Source: Batillaria attramentaria (lineage: Eukaryota; Mollusca; Gastropoda; Batillariidae). Taken from it: a stretch of DNA of 64,000 nucleotides. This document shows, in pieces, positions 1 through 39,917 of this stretch. Made by a program: the position numbers and the translations under genes. The stretch spans positions 878,501 to 942,500 of the forward strand of contig JACVVK020000033.1 of the NCBI GenBank assembly GCA_018292915.2, written 5' to 3'. The notes under the pieces are model-generated. The model saw nothing but the letters and a program-made list of their open reading frames with translations. It had not been told where the DNA came from and made no database searches. Position 1 is the first letter of the stretch. Every line of letters begins with the position of its first letter.

Positions 1-508
1 TTACATGTAAATGGGTTACGCTGCTCAGCGAAGTCCTCCTCACGAAGTCCTAGTAAAGATGCCTATTGTCAGTCCACCGTGGTGCAGAAATGATAGATAA
101 TACGTCCGCCTTAGCAAGAAAGTAACTGGACATATCGAAAATGAGTCGGTCTGCGATCGATGTCCGAGGCAGATCTGAAGCCCTACCATCTTGTGTCTGG
201 TTTGCTTTGCTCCTACATCTTAATTTGCATTCTGAATTCTAGAATATTTGTACTCTGATTACCGTTTGTTTTGGCAGTCATTTTGTTTTATGTTCATTTG
301 CTAACTTGTGTGCACCTCATTTTTCTCGCCTCTTCCCTTCCCAGCATGATGTAGTCAGTAGTGATCTTGATAGTGTCTACCTTGAAAGTGCAGTGATGGT
401 CCGACAGCCTATGTTTAAGGTTTTGCAAGAACATCAGCGGTTTTGTTTTGTTGTGGTTTTTTCCCCCATCTCCTGGATTCTAATTTTCTTTTTGGTGCAT
501 GCGTGCAT

Positions 509-552
<44 letters not shown>

Positions 553-582
553 GGCGTGCGCGCGATACGGTGATGGTATCAG

Positions 583-642
583 GTGTCGGACGGCAAGCTG
601 CTGGAAGATATGTCCACCTCTGTGTCTGCCCTCGCCAGCAGA
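583..642 (+). CDS. ARFGAP1: ArfGAP1 exon a (20 codons, duplicated amphipathic exon)
   Basis: It is preceded by an AG at 581-582 and followed by GTGAGT, and encodes VSDGKLLEDMSTSVSALASR. It is exactly 60 nt, phase 0 at both ends. Its layout (V-x-D-G-x-L-x-D...S...ASR) parallels the next exon, so it looks like a tandem exon duplicate. The upstream tract is a (GT)n/GC stretch rather than a strong polypyrimidine tract, which lowers certainty. Confidence 0.7.
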
Positions 643-3430
643 GTGAGTGTGTTGTCACTGTGGTGGTATCTGGTGGTAACTTGAGTGAGAGACAGCACCT
701 GTTGCCGCTTTGGTGACTGGTGGCTGTAGCCCGTCTGGTGGTGGTTGTGAAATTCTGGTGATTGTGAGATTGTGGTAGCTTTAGTGGTTTCTGGTGGTGG
801 CTGTGAAATAGTGGTGGTTGTGGTAATATTGTAAAGGTAATATTAAGGTTATTGTTTGAAAAAAAAAATCCCAAACCCTAACCCCCCCCCCCCCAAAAAA
901 AAAAAAAAAAAAAACAAAAAAAAAAAACAAACAAAAAACCAACAACAAACAAACAAAACCCCCAGAAAATAATGATCAACCTGTAACAGCAGCCGCAGCT
1001 GTTGCTACATGTTAACACAGACCAGTTTGTTTTTCTTCTGGATTTTTTTTTTTTTTTTTTGGTGATTTGGACTTTTAAAAGCACAAAAATGGTGAAGCTG
1101 GCTCAGTGGAATAGACGTTTATCAGGGTGAGCTGTTGATACGGCCACAATCTTTTCACAGTGTTACTGCATAGCTCCTACATGTCTGACTGGTTTGCTTG
1201 TTCCAGGTGAAAGATGGCAGTCTGATCAATGACGTGGGCAGCTCAATGAGTGGATTTGCCTCCAAAGTGAGTACATGTCCACGCTGTAAACAGTGTAGTG
1301 TGTGGGTGGTGTAGTTTTCTAGAGGGTTGAAAACTGGATGGGGTTGGGTATGCTCTACGTATATTTGCTTTCTCTCTTGTCGCTAAAAATGAAATAGGAA
1401 ATGACATGTGCTGACGATTTGCCTACATTCTTATGATATTGTTGCTTACATCTTTATTCTTACCTGTAACCAGGTTGTTATTTGTATTTTTGTAGGTTTA
1501 TATTTGTGCCCCAGAAGGGGTTAAAGGAAATAAAATCTTTGAACCTTTTACAGCATCTACTATGCTGTCAAAAAAAAAGAAGAAAAGTACAGTTCATGCA
1601 AAATGAAGATGCTGACAGAGTAGATTGCAGGTTATTTGCTTGATATCATTGCAGAGCTTATAAGTATCAAAAAGTGGAGTGCCAACATGGTTGAAGGGTC
1701 CTAGTGTCACCTGCATTACAAGATGAACCCCAGTGCATAGCTTTTGTCTGTCGTTGGTTGTACTGTCAGTCACATGTACCCACTGATTACAGGCTACTGG
1801 TGTGTCACAAGTACCACAGCTGTTTCATTGCGTGCAATAGAAATTCAGACAAAACTGCCTTCGATGGTCCTATAATGAGCCCATCCAGCTGGTCAGTACA
1901 GCCTGACCAGTCCAGTAGTGGGCCCATCCCGTAAAATCACGTGCTGCCTGGTGCACAGCATGGGGTAGGGACAGCCCGCAGGCTACCTCAGGGCTGAGGT
2001 AGATTTTTTGGTGCCCGCCACTGGCCTGAGTTACAGGTGTCATGTATAAGAACCTGTGCATTTCCCAATGTTACTTTTGCCCTGTTGTGTGTGTCACTTT
2101 GACCTCATGCACTGTTGTTACATTACAGCTCACTGCGGCCAGCTCAAAGGGCTGGACGGGCCTGCAGTCACTATGGGGCGAGCCGAAGACCACACTCGCC
2201 ACCGCAGACACCAGCCCAGGGGAGAAAACTTCGCTGCTGGGTTTGGGCGGCTATGGTTCTGGGGCCAGCGGGTCAGTACAGTGCTGGATCTTTATTTATT
2301 TATTTATTTATCTATCTTATATTTATTTGTCTGATATTTATTTACTTATCTTTATGTATTTATATTTATTTATTTATTTATTTTATTTTAGTTTGTATTA
2401 TAAAACTACCCCGTAGTACATTCTGGTGAAAGGAGACTAATGATGTGTTTGTGTGTGGTCTTCAAACACCCCCACCCATTACCACCCCCACCAGTTTACA
2501 GTTTCTCAAATCCAGTGATGTCTGTTATGGAGGTCCCGTATTTTCAGATTTAGTCAGTCACATCCATGCCAAATGGTTTGTTCAGGTGCAGTTGTTACTG
2601 TCAGATTGGGGTTTGGCATTTGCATAGGCATGCAATTTTTTTTGACAACTGATTTCGTTTTCTGCCACAGAATCATACATACTGAAAGTGGACAACTACC
2701 ACGAGAATGTCAAAATTGTAGTTGCTGTTGTAGGGTGCAGTCTTTCCTCCGAGTTATGATGTTATATTTGAGCTCTGCCATTACCTGGAAAAGGGGGCCC
2801 TAGGCTCATACCAAGTCCAGGGTGCTCAAGTCTTTTTTCCAGATTGGCAGACATTTGAAACTACACGTGTGTTCATTGGTATATTCTTTTTCTAGGGACT
2901 CCAGTGGAAACAAACTGCTGGCAGAGGATGAAGACTCGTGGGGCGACTCGTGGGGCGGGGACTGGCAGAAAGACGACAGTGGCGGCGGCGGAGGAGGAGG
3001 AGGCAAAGGGTCAAAGGGGCAGAAACCCAGCAGCAACGATTGGACCGCCGGCAACGAGGACGACCTGGAGGCATGGCTGAATGAGGACTCACCATACAAA
3101 GGCATGCTGGGAAAAGAGAGCAAGTCGTCGGCGAAGAAAGCCAGCAAGGACTCCAAGAAACCGTCTTCCGCTTCCAAAAGCAAACCTTCCTCCGCTTCCA
3201 CCAACAAGGGAAGTGACTGGAACGATATAGAGTGGGACACTGGGTTTAGCTCCCCTGCCAAACAGAAAGAACCCTTGGTGGGCAACCTGCTGGATTTAGG
3301 TCACGACGACGGGAACGGGTCGAGCACCAACGCCAACTCAGGCTGGGACAACGAGGTTTGGGCCGATGACGACGACGAGTGGCAGACGCTCGATCTCGAC
3401 TCGAGGTCAAAGGGCAAGAAATCGAGTTAA
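583..3430 (+). CDS. ARFGAP1: ArfGAP1-type Arf GTPase-activating protein, C-terminal part (four coding exons)
   Basis: ArfGAP1 stimulates GTP hydrolysis on Arf1 at the Golgi and takes part in COPI coat cycling. The N-terminal zinc-finger GAP domain lies upstream of the window. Coding exons are 583-642, 1207-1266, 2129-2271 and 2896-3430 (junction phases 0, 0, 2), giving 265 residues and a TAA stop. The block VKDGSLINDVGSSMSGFASK followed by SSKGWTGLQSLWG follows the order of vertebrate ArfGAP1, where a V-K-E-G...DDVSS...LASK segment precedes SKGW. The Asp/Trp-rich tail, with WGDSWGGDW, GWDNEVW and DDDEWQTLDL, matches the Trp-based coat-binding tail of the family. NLLDLG resembles a clathrin box, which is an inference. 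ArfGAP2/3 fit less well because they lack this order. The amphipathic ALPS1 exon is not visible, so it must be upstream. Confidence 0.85.
1207..1266 (+). CDS. ARFGAP1: ArfGAP1 exon b (20 codons)
   Basis: The acceptor is TTCCAG and the donor GTGAGT. It encodes VKDGSLINDVGSSMSGFASK, the block closest to the vertebrate ArfGAP1 segment before SKGW. It is 60 nt, phase 0 at both ends, and therefore interchangeable with exon a without a frame change. Confidence 0.82.
1921..2018 (+). mobile_element. Small MITE, diverged copy in ArfGAP1 intron
   Basis: It shares AAAATCACGTGCT, GCACAGCATGGGGTA and CTACCTCAGG.CTGAGGTAGA with the element at 21103. The termini are degraded. Confidence 0.65.
2129..2271 (+). 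CDS. ARFGAP1: ArfGAP1 exon c (SKGW exon)
   Basis: The acceptor is CATTACAG and the donor GTCAGT. It encodes LTAASSKGWTGLQSLWGEPK and a Gly/Ser/Thr-rich continuation, ending in phase 2. The SKGW motif directly follows the amphipathic exon, as in the vertebrate protein. Confidence 0.82.
2896..3430 (+). CDS. ARFGAP1: ArfGAP1 terminal coding exon (acidic, Trp-rich tail)
   Basis: The acceptor is TTTTTCTAG. One base completes the Gly codon begun in the previous exon, then translation runs DSSGNKLLAEDEDSW to the TAA at 3428-3430. The exon holds a poly-Gly run, a Lys/Ser-rich stretch and the GWDNEVW and DEWQTLDL motifs. The open frame upstream of 2896 is intron read-through and not part of the protein. 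Confidence 0.85.
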
Positions 3431-4117
3431 AGTCATCCTGAGGCTGACCATCTGTTGTAGGATGGTGTAAAAGGAAAAACAGACAAAAAACTTCAACTCA
3501 ACAGATGTGTTGGACACACTGTGTGTGCTGGATTATTTGATCTCTTCCACAGATCAGGCTTACACATGGGCTTTGCTGTGTTTTAATGGAAATAGGAACA
3601 CGGACAAATTTTCATGGATGCTTGACTTGACCGTCAGCTGTATTAGGTATCCCTAGGACTTGTTGTTGAGCTGTCTTAACTCATACCATCATGTTATTTT
3701 AGCTTGGAATATTTATATGTACTGCTTGGCTAATGAAGGGGCAATTCTTGACGGGCGAATGAAGTAAAGCTGTGTTTGAAGCATGCATGTCAGAAGTTTC
3801 AGGGGCATTTGTCGGCCAGTGGATGAACTTTGTTTTCTGATATGTTGACTGTGTCTGTGGCGAAAATAATTCATGTTACGAGCGCAGAGCTGGTAGCGTG
3901 GCTCTGCAAGGGTATGAGTAGTCATGGGTTGGGTGCCATGTTATTTTCTGTGCTTGGTTCTCGAAAAGGATTCTTTGCTGAGAGCTGAAAATTTACGCTG
4001 ACTTTTTTTTTATGCCCTGTGTTTGATATCCCGTGATTGGTAGAAAAGGAAGTTAAATTTCTCAACAGCCAACCCCATTTTTCCATTGAGATGAACTACT
4101 AGTCATTCTAATGCAGT

Positions 4118-4293
4118 GGGAGCCGGGATAGCCAAACTGGTGGCATGTTGGACTTTTAATGTTTGGGTTGTGAGTTTCAATCCTGGCTGCGGCCAGATGT
4201 TTGTGCTGGCTTTTTCCTTGTTGCCCTGTCTTTATTGTCACATTATAAAGTATTATTAAGTAGTGGAAAAAGATACTAAACACTCAAACAACC
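4118..4293 (+). repeat. SINE-A copy, old and diverged
   Basis: It starts GGGAGCCGGGATAGCC, has a degenerate B-box (GAGTTTCAATCC) and the GTGCTGGCTTTTTC body. Many substitutions show it is an ancient copy of the family described at 39525. Confidence 0.7.
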
Positions 4294-7156
4294 TACAAAA
4301 GCATTCCTTTTTTGACGCTTTCAGATAACTGAGATCTGCTTTTGCAAAACAGGATGTTGTGTCCTTACTCTTTATCATTTTTATTTTTATTTTTTAAGAC
4401 AATAATTGCCTGTTTCTTTTGCATCCACTCATCCATTAGGGCATTTTGGTGAGCAGTCGAGGGACCTAGTCATTTTGAAAACAGTTTGTTAGTTGTTGTT
4501 CGGTTCACATCTCTGTGAAATTTTATGAAGCAAACCAGCGCACTGTCAGGCCACATTTTCATACAGTTTGATCAGGCTGTGCAAGAAACTGCTAGTATAA
4601 AGTAGTGAAACACCACTTCAAACACACATTTTTTTCCTGGATGATCATTCATTCTGAAGATTAATAAATCGATACTGGAGTGGGGTTGTGGCTCAAGATT
4701 CCCTGAAAGAGGAGATATTTGAAAATCAGTTGCTGTGCGTACAGTAGGAATTTTAAATAAAATGTACTAAGATAGCTGTGCATTGATGATGCAGATAAAA
4801 GTTCTTTCATCTGTACATTTTCCTTTTATGTTTAGAATTGAAACATGAGGATTGGGGAATAGAAAAAGTGTTCAGATAATGTGCTGTTGTTGTTTTTTAG
4901 TGCCTGTGCGTGTGTGAGAAATGTGGAGAGGACTGTGTTGTTTTAAGGTGGAGCACGGACTTGTATGTGAATGTCCACCAGAAATGTTTGTATGAGATTT
5001 TAGCGATACCCGTGTAATGTATTTTACTGTGCGATAAAGATGTCTTTCAGTGTGTTCCAATAGATCATGCACGTTTGCTTTATCCCTCATGAATGTCAGG
5101 TGTTAGGGGTAGCAGAGTAGCTAGTAAAGGTCTGTGGATGTCTATAATCAGTATTGGCTGGAATTAAAACAACTGCTGCTAAATATCTCAACTTGGTGTA
5201 ATCCCCGTAATCACATACGTTTGCATGCATATACATGTATATCCAATCTCTACCCTAACTTGTTCTGTCAATTAAAGCAGTACTTTTTTTCTTTGCCTGT
5301 TTTTTCCTTGTGGAGAATGTTTTACTGAGGAAAATAACTTGCAACCAACTGTGGTCTGCCCTGTGTGTAGTGCTTTTCCATGCTCAGCTTCTTTTTGTAA
5401 TACATGTACATGAGTTCAAAACGCACATAAACCCGAGAAAACTACTTGGCTGAGCCAGTGACAACTTCTGACTTTGTTGTTGCCAGTAAGACTTTCTTCC
5501 TCAAACTCTGATAAGCAAATTTATCTGGTCAAAAATAAGAAAGAAGGAAAAAAAGGTTTAAATCATGTACTGTTTTTTCCCTGCCGTAGGTGAAAGTGTG
5601 CTGCATTTTAGCCGATACTCATTTTGTGGGAAAACAGTCACACACTCTGAAACAGCATGCGCTTTTCTTCTGTTTTTGTTGCTATTTTTACTGCCACTTG
5701 CCTTTGCTTTCGGGGAGTTTTACTGTGTAGTGTTGGGTCGAAACGCCAGCATATGTCAAACTGCACCAGGTTATAAGTCTTGCTGTCTTGTCTGTTGTTA
5801 TCAAAGGGGCTTTCCCTTTGTCTGTCTGTCACAACAACAGTCGTTCAAAACAGTAGTTATTCACTCTCTCCAAGTTCTCCATGGATGGTAGAGGACATGA
5901 TAGAGAAAGGAATAACTGTCGTGCACTGGATGACTGATTGTCAGACAACACTGTAACAGGCTGGGGAATTTTCAGTCACTTGGCAATTTTCAGTCAAATT
6001 TCCTATTCTGTCAGCAAAAAAACTATAAGTTTCAGCCAAAGGAAAGAAAGGGGAAAAAAGATTGCACACAGTCATGTATGGATGCAAATGCCATTTGGGA
6101 CAGTCTAACTTCATTTTTGAAGGCTTGAATGTCAGTATTTTACTTTTTGGTGCCAAGGGAGGCTCCTAAATGCCTTTAAAAATGATTTTAAAAAATTTTC
6201 TTAAGTGGGGCATTGCCCCCGTGGTCCCCCAGCAGGACACTGCCGGTGCACCCTGATCTAGGTTTCAGTCCTTTTTTTTCCCTCAGCAATTCCCCACTCT
6301 GAACACAAAAAAAATGTAGCAATCGCCAGACTATCGGTGCAGGAGAATTGGTGCCATGAAACTGCATGTTGTGCGTGTGAGCAGAGACGTATATATGTGA
6401 CAGATTGGAAGTTCAGGGGTTTGTTTTCTCTTGAGAAAGATGCACGTGCTATTAGGCTAGTCTTTGTCACCAAATGTAATGTCAGTTCTGATATTAATCG
6501 TCGGAGCTTGAGACATGAACCACCGCAATATGTTTGTTTACCAGTGTGCGTATCATAAAATCCAAGCATCACGTTGTTCATAAACTTACAAGTTTTTCGT
6601 CTATTAGATGACAAGGGCACAACATTCCTGATAGTTGTACATGCTCTTGTACAAGCATCATACACTTGAGAAAGTTGTTTTCAGCTATCCTTTCATAGCC
6701 ATCGTATCGCAAAATCCAAGCATTAAGCTGTTTAATTTTTTTATTTTTTTTTGTTAGATAGCAAGGGCGCAATATTTCTGTGCACATTTTCCTGATACAC
6801 TGTAGTTGTACATGGGCATGCGCGCCTACAGGCGTCTTACACTCAAGAGTTGTTTTCGGCCATCATTTCTATCATTGTCTCTTTCACCCCCACAGTCCAT
6901 TTTCAGACATTGTGCCTCTAGCCTTTTCCCGCCTGCTTGGATTTTATGATAATGTTCACAGCTCCTCTACTGAAAGAGGGTGTTCTACGTACTTCCATAT
7001 ATTGCATGCAGGGTCTTGTAAGGAGCATTACACATTGTGAGGTAACAAGCGAACTTACCTGGTACCACAATTTTAATGTGTGCAAGTATTAGCTTTGCCA
7101 AGTCAGCTGTAGTGCTAGTAACAGTTCAAGTGTCTTTTTGATTTGTTGGTTTCCGT

Positions 7157-7220
<64 letters not shown>

Positions 7221-8381
7221 GGTGCGTTTACTGGCAATATTTGAAGGCGTGAAAGTTTGAGGATTGATGCGAATTCTGGTTTTTGTTCAATGATGCTTAT
7301 CATTATCATCTTTATTATTATAATTAGTGCTATTTTGTCAGTCTGTTTTTTTATGTTTTTTTTTTTAATATATCCATTTTGTCAAGTTCTCTTTGCAGAT
7401 ATGTGTACTTAGAGAGCTAGCCTACATTTAGTTTTTTTGTCCTGAAATATGTTTGTGAATATTTTTCACATTCAGTTTCATGACCAGTACATGCGACATG
7501 CATCCTTTAAAATTGTCAATACATGTATTGTTCATTGATTCATTTGTTGCACTGTCACTGACGCTAGCTAGCTGAGCTCATACAGAGTGTAGAAATGTGT
7601 AATGTTTGGTGTTGATCTGTGCATGTCCATGTGTAACAAGGGTATTCAGTACAGTACTTGTTCATTCCATGTTAATGTGAGCCGTCGAAATGCCAGAGTG
7701 GAGAGAAAGAATCATGAGTGATTGTTGTTGGATTGGAGGGGGGGGGGGGGGGGGGGAGGGAGTCACAGACTTTCTTTAATTTGTTGTTGTTGTTGTTGTT
7801 TTTGTGTGTGAGTCACACATCAAGAAGAACTAAACGTGTAAGTTTTCAAAGGTTGTAATACATGTACATGTACTTTAGGATCCATGAGTTTTGGTCAGTT
7901 TTTTGTTGATGTGTACATTACAACAAATACATTATTGTTCCAGATGATGTTTTTGACCGATAAAACATTAAATTTCCTTGAAGCCCATGCTAGAAGCACA
8001 GGTCAGGTTGATCTTGACACAGGATTTGAAAAGGACACATGGGAAGTGAATTGAAATGAGAAAAATTGTCTGTATGGAGGGAGCAAAACTGATGGGACAG
8101 AAATGATAAAAGTATGAACATTGTTGTCCTGCATGCAACTCTGCACCGTTCCACTGTTTGTGCTTGTATGAGTATCATGTACCATTGCTCATGGAGCTGT
8201 GTTGGTGAATAAGAATGGTGTTACTGCTGCTGTTCTTTCAATGGAAAACTGCACTCATTAATTTTAGTTTGTGCCGTCAGCCATGGCACAGTACAGTTTA
8301 TTTTAACATCAGTCATTAAAGGTGGTCAAGAGGCTTTGTTTGTTCATTTTTATCCTGCAATATTGTACGTGTGTGTGTGTG

Positions 8382-8419
<38 letters not shown>

Positions 8420-8956
8420 GAAACAGCGCCTTATTGGCGACCTCACCAAAGGGGAGTAACCACTCTCAACGGTCTGCTGTGCTCCGGTTGCTTTTCTTGG
8501 ACGAGGCCAGTAGAGCATGCACGTTCTTCCAACCAAAGAGTTTACCGTGAAGGACAACCTTTTTCTAAGTCATTATTTGTATACACATATACATATGAGG
8601 GCATTCTGCGTGAGACAGAAACATAGATATTATACCTTTTACTAACATGTTAAATCATTAACACGTTCCAAAACTTTAAGTAACGACGCTTAGGAAAGTC
8701 TGAGGGCAGCCTTATTGTCAAAAACAGCTGATGTTATTAAAATAACCATTAATAATTGTACTTATCAGTCATCAACTAAAGTCGAACTCCATAAATTACA
8801 AAAATATCACCATTTTGCCTTTTATCACGTTGTCATGTCATGTCACCATCATCATCATTTACACCGATAACGATGATGGTCAGTCAATCGATCAATCAGT
8901 CAGAATCAATTTCATGTACGTTATTATCCCCAAGGGAAAGCTCAAACGGAGTGTCA

Positions 8957-9012
<56 letters not shown>

Positions 9013-9057
9013 GCGCACACACGCGCGTGTTGCCACACACATACTGACACGCACACG

Positions 9058-9110
<53 letters not shown>

Positions 9111-9680
9111 GTGTTGGCACACACACACACACACACACACGCGCGCGCGCGCGTGCAACGACACATACACCGGCACCCAAAGTTGTAGGTCGTAGTACAG
9201 CAGAGGAGGAAACAGTAAGACCTTTAACCATTGACTAAGAAGTCCGATCGAAGACGGAAATAAACGAGTGATGATGATGATGATGACGACGACGACGACG
9301 ACGATGATGATGATGATGATCCGCTAATCATATTCAGGTCAGCACAGGAAACACACCAGAAGTACGTCGGTTCATCAGATCATGCATAAGCTGGTAACAT
9401 GACGTGACCGGCGTGGGCGGCTGACACAAAAGCTCCACATTTCTGGCCCTTTGTCAAAGTCTATGTCCGGTGCGTGAACAAAGTGTCGACCTCAAGCTCC
9501 TGTCTGAGCCACCAGCAAACAGCAGGCCGATCATCCCTGGCACATTGGCTGCAGACTGACGCGAGGTCCACACATTCTTGTCTCATTACACAGATTACGG
9601 GACTGCAAGGTTTTTTTTTTCCCCCCCCCCCCCCCACAGATCATGCTCGTGGCTTTTGGCTGCAGGACACCGGGGATGTC

Positions 9681-9955
9681 CTGGGCCCGTATGTAAAACT
9701 CGAGGTTAATTTAACCCACGGCTACGGGTCAAACCCAGACTAGGCCAAAAGAAACCTCAAAACAAAAATAAATAAAAAGGAAGCGAAGAAAGAAAGACAA
9801 AAATCCTTCTATAACGGCATAGGCACCTTGCTGGAACGGACCTGCTTCATGATTTAATTTTTTTTTTAAACTCTAGAGCTAGTAAGTTTAGTTCGAGCTT
9901 AGACTCTTATACCGGGCCTAAACTCCCTAACCCCGACTTTTACATGCGGGCCCTG
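9681..9955 (+). mobile_element. MITE-D copy 1 (GGGCCCG terminal inverted repeats)
   Basis: It begins CTGGGCCCGTATGTAAAAC and ends TTTTACATGCGGGCCC, imperfect terminal inverted repeats. The interior contains TCGAGGTTAATTTAACCCACGG and an A-rich segment shared with the copies at 28714 and 62874. It has no coding capacity. CAGGG termini suggest the hAT group, which is an inference because no clear 8-bp target duplication was seen. Confidence 0.75.
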
Positions 9956-10607
9956 GACTGGACTCCCTGTCTGTCTGTCTGTCTGTCTGTCTGGCTGGCT
10001 GGCTCTCTCTGCATGGCGGATGGCCTGCGCCAAGGAAGATCAGAAGCGATAAGAAGATGAAAAGTTGGAAGAAGTTAGAGGCGCGCGTTGCGTGAACAAA
10101 GCTCCGGTCACTATTCTACGGACCGCCTCCAGAACAGAGGTGCGGTGACCGTGGATGGAAGCTCAAAAGGGCATGACACGGCCCGTGTCAGCCAAACCAA
10201 ATTGGAACCAAATATTATGGTACTCCTCATACGGAACGTGTGTACATACATGGTCTGTTCGAAAGACGGCACTGGGAAGGTCACTGAGTGATGGGGTAGA
10301 TCGCGAATGGGCTTTTTCAAGCAGGGAGATGCCCTCCTGAACTGAACTGAACTCTCTCTCTCTCTCTCTCTGGTCAGGAAGGATATCTGCGACGAATCGT
10401 TTCTCTCACTCGCGTAGGCCCATGATTAAATTTAGTAGATATCCTCTGCACGGAGGTTTTCCTTTGCTCTGTAAACTCACTCCTCTTGGGGGGGGGGGGG
10501 GGGTTTGAGGACTGGTGCTGCCCAAATCAGTCCTCACGCCCACAGCCAATGGTAGTCCTCTCAGGATGGCGCCGAAGCTGAGGCTCCTAAGCAAGCTCAG
10601 AACCTGA

Positions 10608-10774
10608 GGGGGAGCCGGGACGGTCGAGCGGCAAAAGCGTTGGACTTTCAACGTTTTGGTCGTGTGTTCGATTCCCGGCTTGGGTCAAATATTTGTGCAG
10701 GCGTTTTCCTCGTTGATATCACCCTTAGTGGTGGGAAATTGACATAAAACCCTAAAATACTCATGCACTCACTC
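10608..10774 (+). repeat. SINE-A copy, diverged
   Basis: It shows GGGAGCCGGGACGGTCGAGC (A-box region), TGTGTTCGATTCCCGGC (B-box) and the CAAATATTTGTGC junction to the body. The tail is degraded. Confidence 0.75.
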
Positions 10775-10963
10775 AGAACCTGAGCAAAACCGTCAGCCGA
10801 CCCTGAGTCGCTGTTGACAGGCAAAAAATGACTCTGGGAGGTTTCCCTACAGCTAAGTGAAGGCGGTTTTTCTATACTTTACTTTTTACACACAAAGACA
10901 ATAAACTAAAGTTAAACCTGACAACAATATACAGTAAATTACAACGACCTTCACTACACGAAC

Positions 10964-11076
<113 letters not shown>

Positions 11077-11475
11077 AACTGATGGAACAATGGAGCTTGT
11101 GGACAATACACTACATAGCTTCAGTTTGGGAAAATACAAATATTACATGGACACAGTGCTGAAGAGCGTTGAATCTATTTAATAAAGTAATCAGTTTTAA
11201 CGAATCGTTGCTTACACAATGTGTACCAGCTCTCCGAGCTTCTCATCAGTTGAAGGCAGTTTTGAAGATCCCAAAGCGGCTATGCAAAGTCCGTTTTAGG
11301 CCGATGGACGTCTCTCTGTCCCAGAAATGACCTTGTGCAGCGTGGTCATCGGCCACCTAATCTGAGGTTTACCGTAGATAGCTTGCGTGCTGAGCTGTAT
11401 TAGGCATGGATATCTAAATAAAAATGAAAATGTGACATCAGCGTCTGAGCCGGCGCTGACCCCATGTCTCTGCGG

Positions 11476-11556
<81 letters not shown>

Positions 11557-12132
11557 TGCGTGCGTGCGTGCGTGAGCTGTCTGCTCCTCTGTCCTTCTCC
11601 CACTGTTGCTAGGTCCCTGCCGATCTCAGAGGAAGGACCAGCGTGCCCCTGCCATCCTCTGTCGTGACAGTGGGAGACAAACAGGCCGTCTGCAGGCTTC
11701 AAAGCATGTGGAAGATTTCGTCTATCGCCAGCAAAGCGCTTGGATATCCGGGCGGTAATCCCAATCCAATCGGTAGCCAATTGTTGACAAGCATTTCCTC
11801 TCTCTTTGCCAGCCTCGCTTCCCACTGGTCGTTTTGGCTGCGTCGGGACTGAGAGTTCAAGTGCCCTCGCATGAATATTCATATATCAAGTATGCTCAGT
11901 TTCGTTGCGCAAACTGTTTATGACGTCACATTTGATGGCAATCTGAGTTCCTTTTCGTTTAAAACAAACACAAAAAAATAACAACAACAAAAATAAAACA
12001 ACAAACAACAAACAAACAAACAAACAAACAGATAAACAACAAACAAACCAAAAACACGGGCAGTTGTTTGTCCAACTTCTCCAAAGTTTCTCTAATATAC
12101 TCACCATTTCTATTTCATGGAATATCTTGACT

Positions 12133-12520
12133 CGGCCGAGATTTGAACCCCAGGTTTTGGAAATTCGAACCCAGGGTTTTGAGATTCCAGCCGAGAGGTT
12201 TGAGATTGGAACCTAGGTCGTTGAGATTCGAACCCAAGGTTTTCGAGATCCGACTTCAGTTTTTAGAAATTCGAACTTTCGAGATTCGAACCCTAGACGT
12301 CAGACCCAGTTTGTCGAACAAAATTCGAACCCAGGTTTTCAAGAATCGAACCCCAGGTTTTCGAGATTGGAACCCCTGTCGTCGAGATTCGAACTCCAGG
12401 AGAAGCCTAGACTTACAAAATTCGAACCCAGCTTGTCGGGATTGGACCACACACTTTCGAGATTCGAATATCAGACTTTCGAGTGTCGGACCCAGCTTTT
12501 CGCTGTTTTGAACCCCGGGT
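12133..12520 (+). repeat. Degenerate minisatellite, about 21-bp unit
   Basis: Roughly 17 imperfect copies of a unit near GATTCGAACCCAGGTTTTCGA run through this stretch. It reads open as an FEPRxLR-type peptide only because of the periodicity. Confidence 0.8.
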
Positions 12521-13210
12521 TTCTGCTCTGTTGTCCGACACTGCTCTCCACTGCACCACGGGAACTGCCTGACAAAACATTGTTTTCAGAATGCAGCCCA
12601 AAGGTCCCAGAGTGGGACAGCGAGAAAAAGACGGACGACTCGTGTCCGGGAGGCAGCAGTTGAACGCCCCGCGGTCTTGGTGTGTGTATGCTGTGTGCAG
12701 TTTTTGTGTGCACTTCTGGACCCTGTCGTCTTGAAATGGGGACCCCCCAGTTTACTTTAAATGAAGACGCTCTGCCTCTGCTGTGTTTAGTGGTTCTCTG
12801 ACATTCTCCGCATAGCATCCGTGTTAAAAATCGAGTTTCAAAGGTTTATGTGCGTCACTGCGTTGAAACTGTGTGTGTCTAAGTGTCAAGATTTTAGTTG
12901 TTTTGGGGTTGTTTTTTTTTCTCTCTCAACCACTCTTCCCTTCTTTCCCTTCCCTTCCCCCCCACTACAATTCTCTTTCCCCTTTGCAATGTCGAAGGTG
13001 TCCATCTCTGACAGGGCACGCATTCAGAGTCCCCATTGCCCCTGACACGGACGTTCAATTCTTGGATTCCCCCATTGCCGGCGAGTTTCCGAGGGTGGTC
13101 GTTCTTTTGTGTCTGGTTCAATCGATGTCCGATCAACAGTGGGACTGAAATCTTTGGCCAGGGGGATTTGCCGGTGATTTGAACTGTGGTTTGAGAAGAT
13201 CATCATTATT

Positions 13211-39917
<26,707 letters not shown>

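Noticed and set aside
2822..2895. N-terminal extension of the last ArfGAP1 exon
   Set aside because: The stretch includes a polypyrimidine tract and TAG acceptor, so it is intron.
8815..9238. Overlapping open frames of poly-His/Thr or poly-Cys/Val on both strands
   Set aside because: They are translations of (CA)n/(GT)n microsatellites with no splice or coding signals. The same applies at 18427, 26508, 34967, 40707, 54409 and 61653.
12143..12511. Repetitive FEPRxLR-type peptide frame
   Set aside because: It comes from a degenerate 21-bp minisatellite, with irregular units and no support as an exon.
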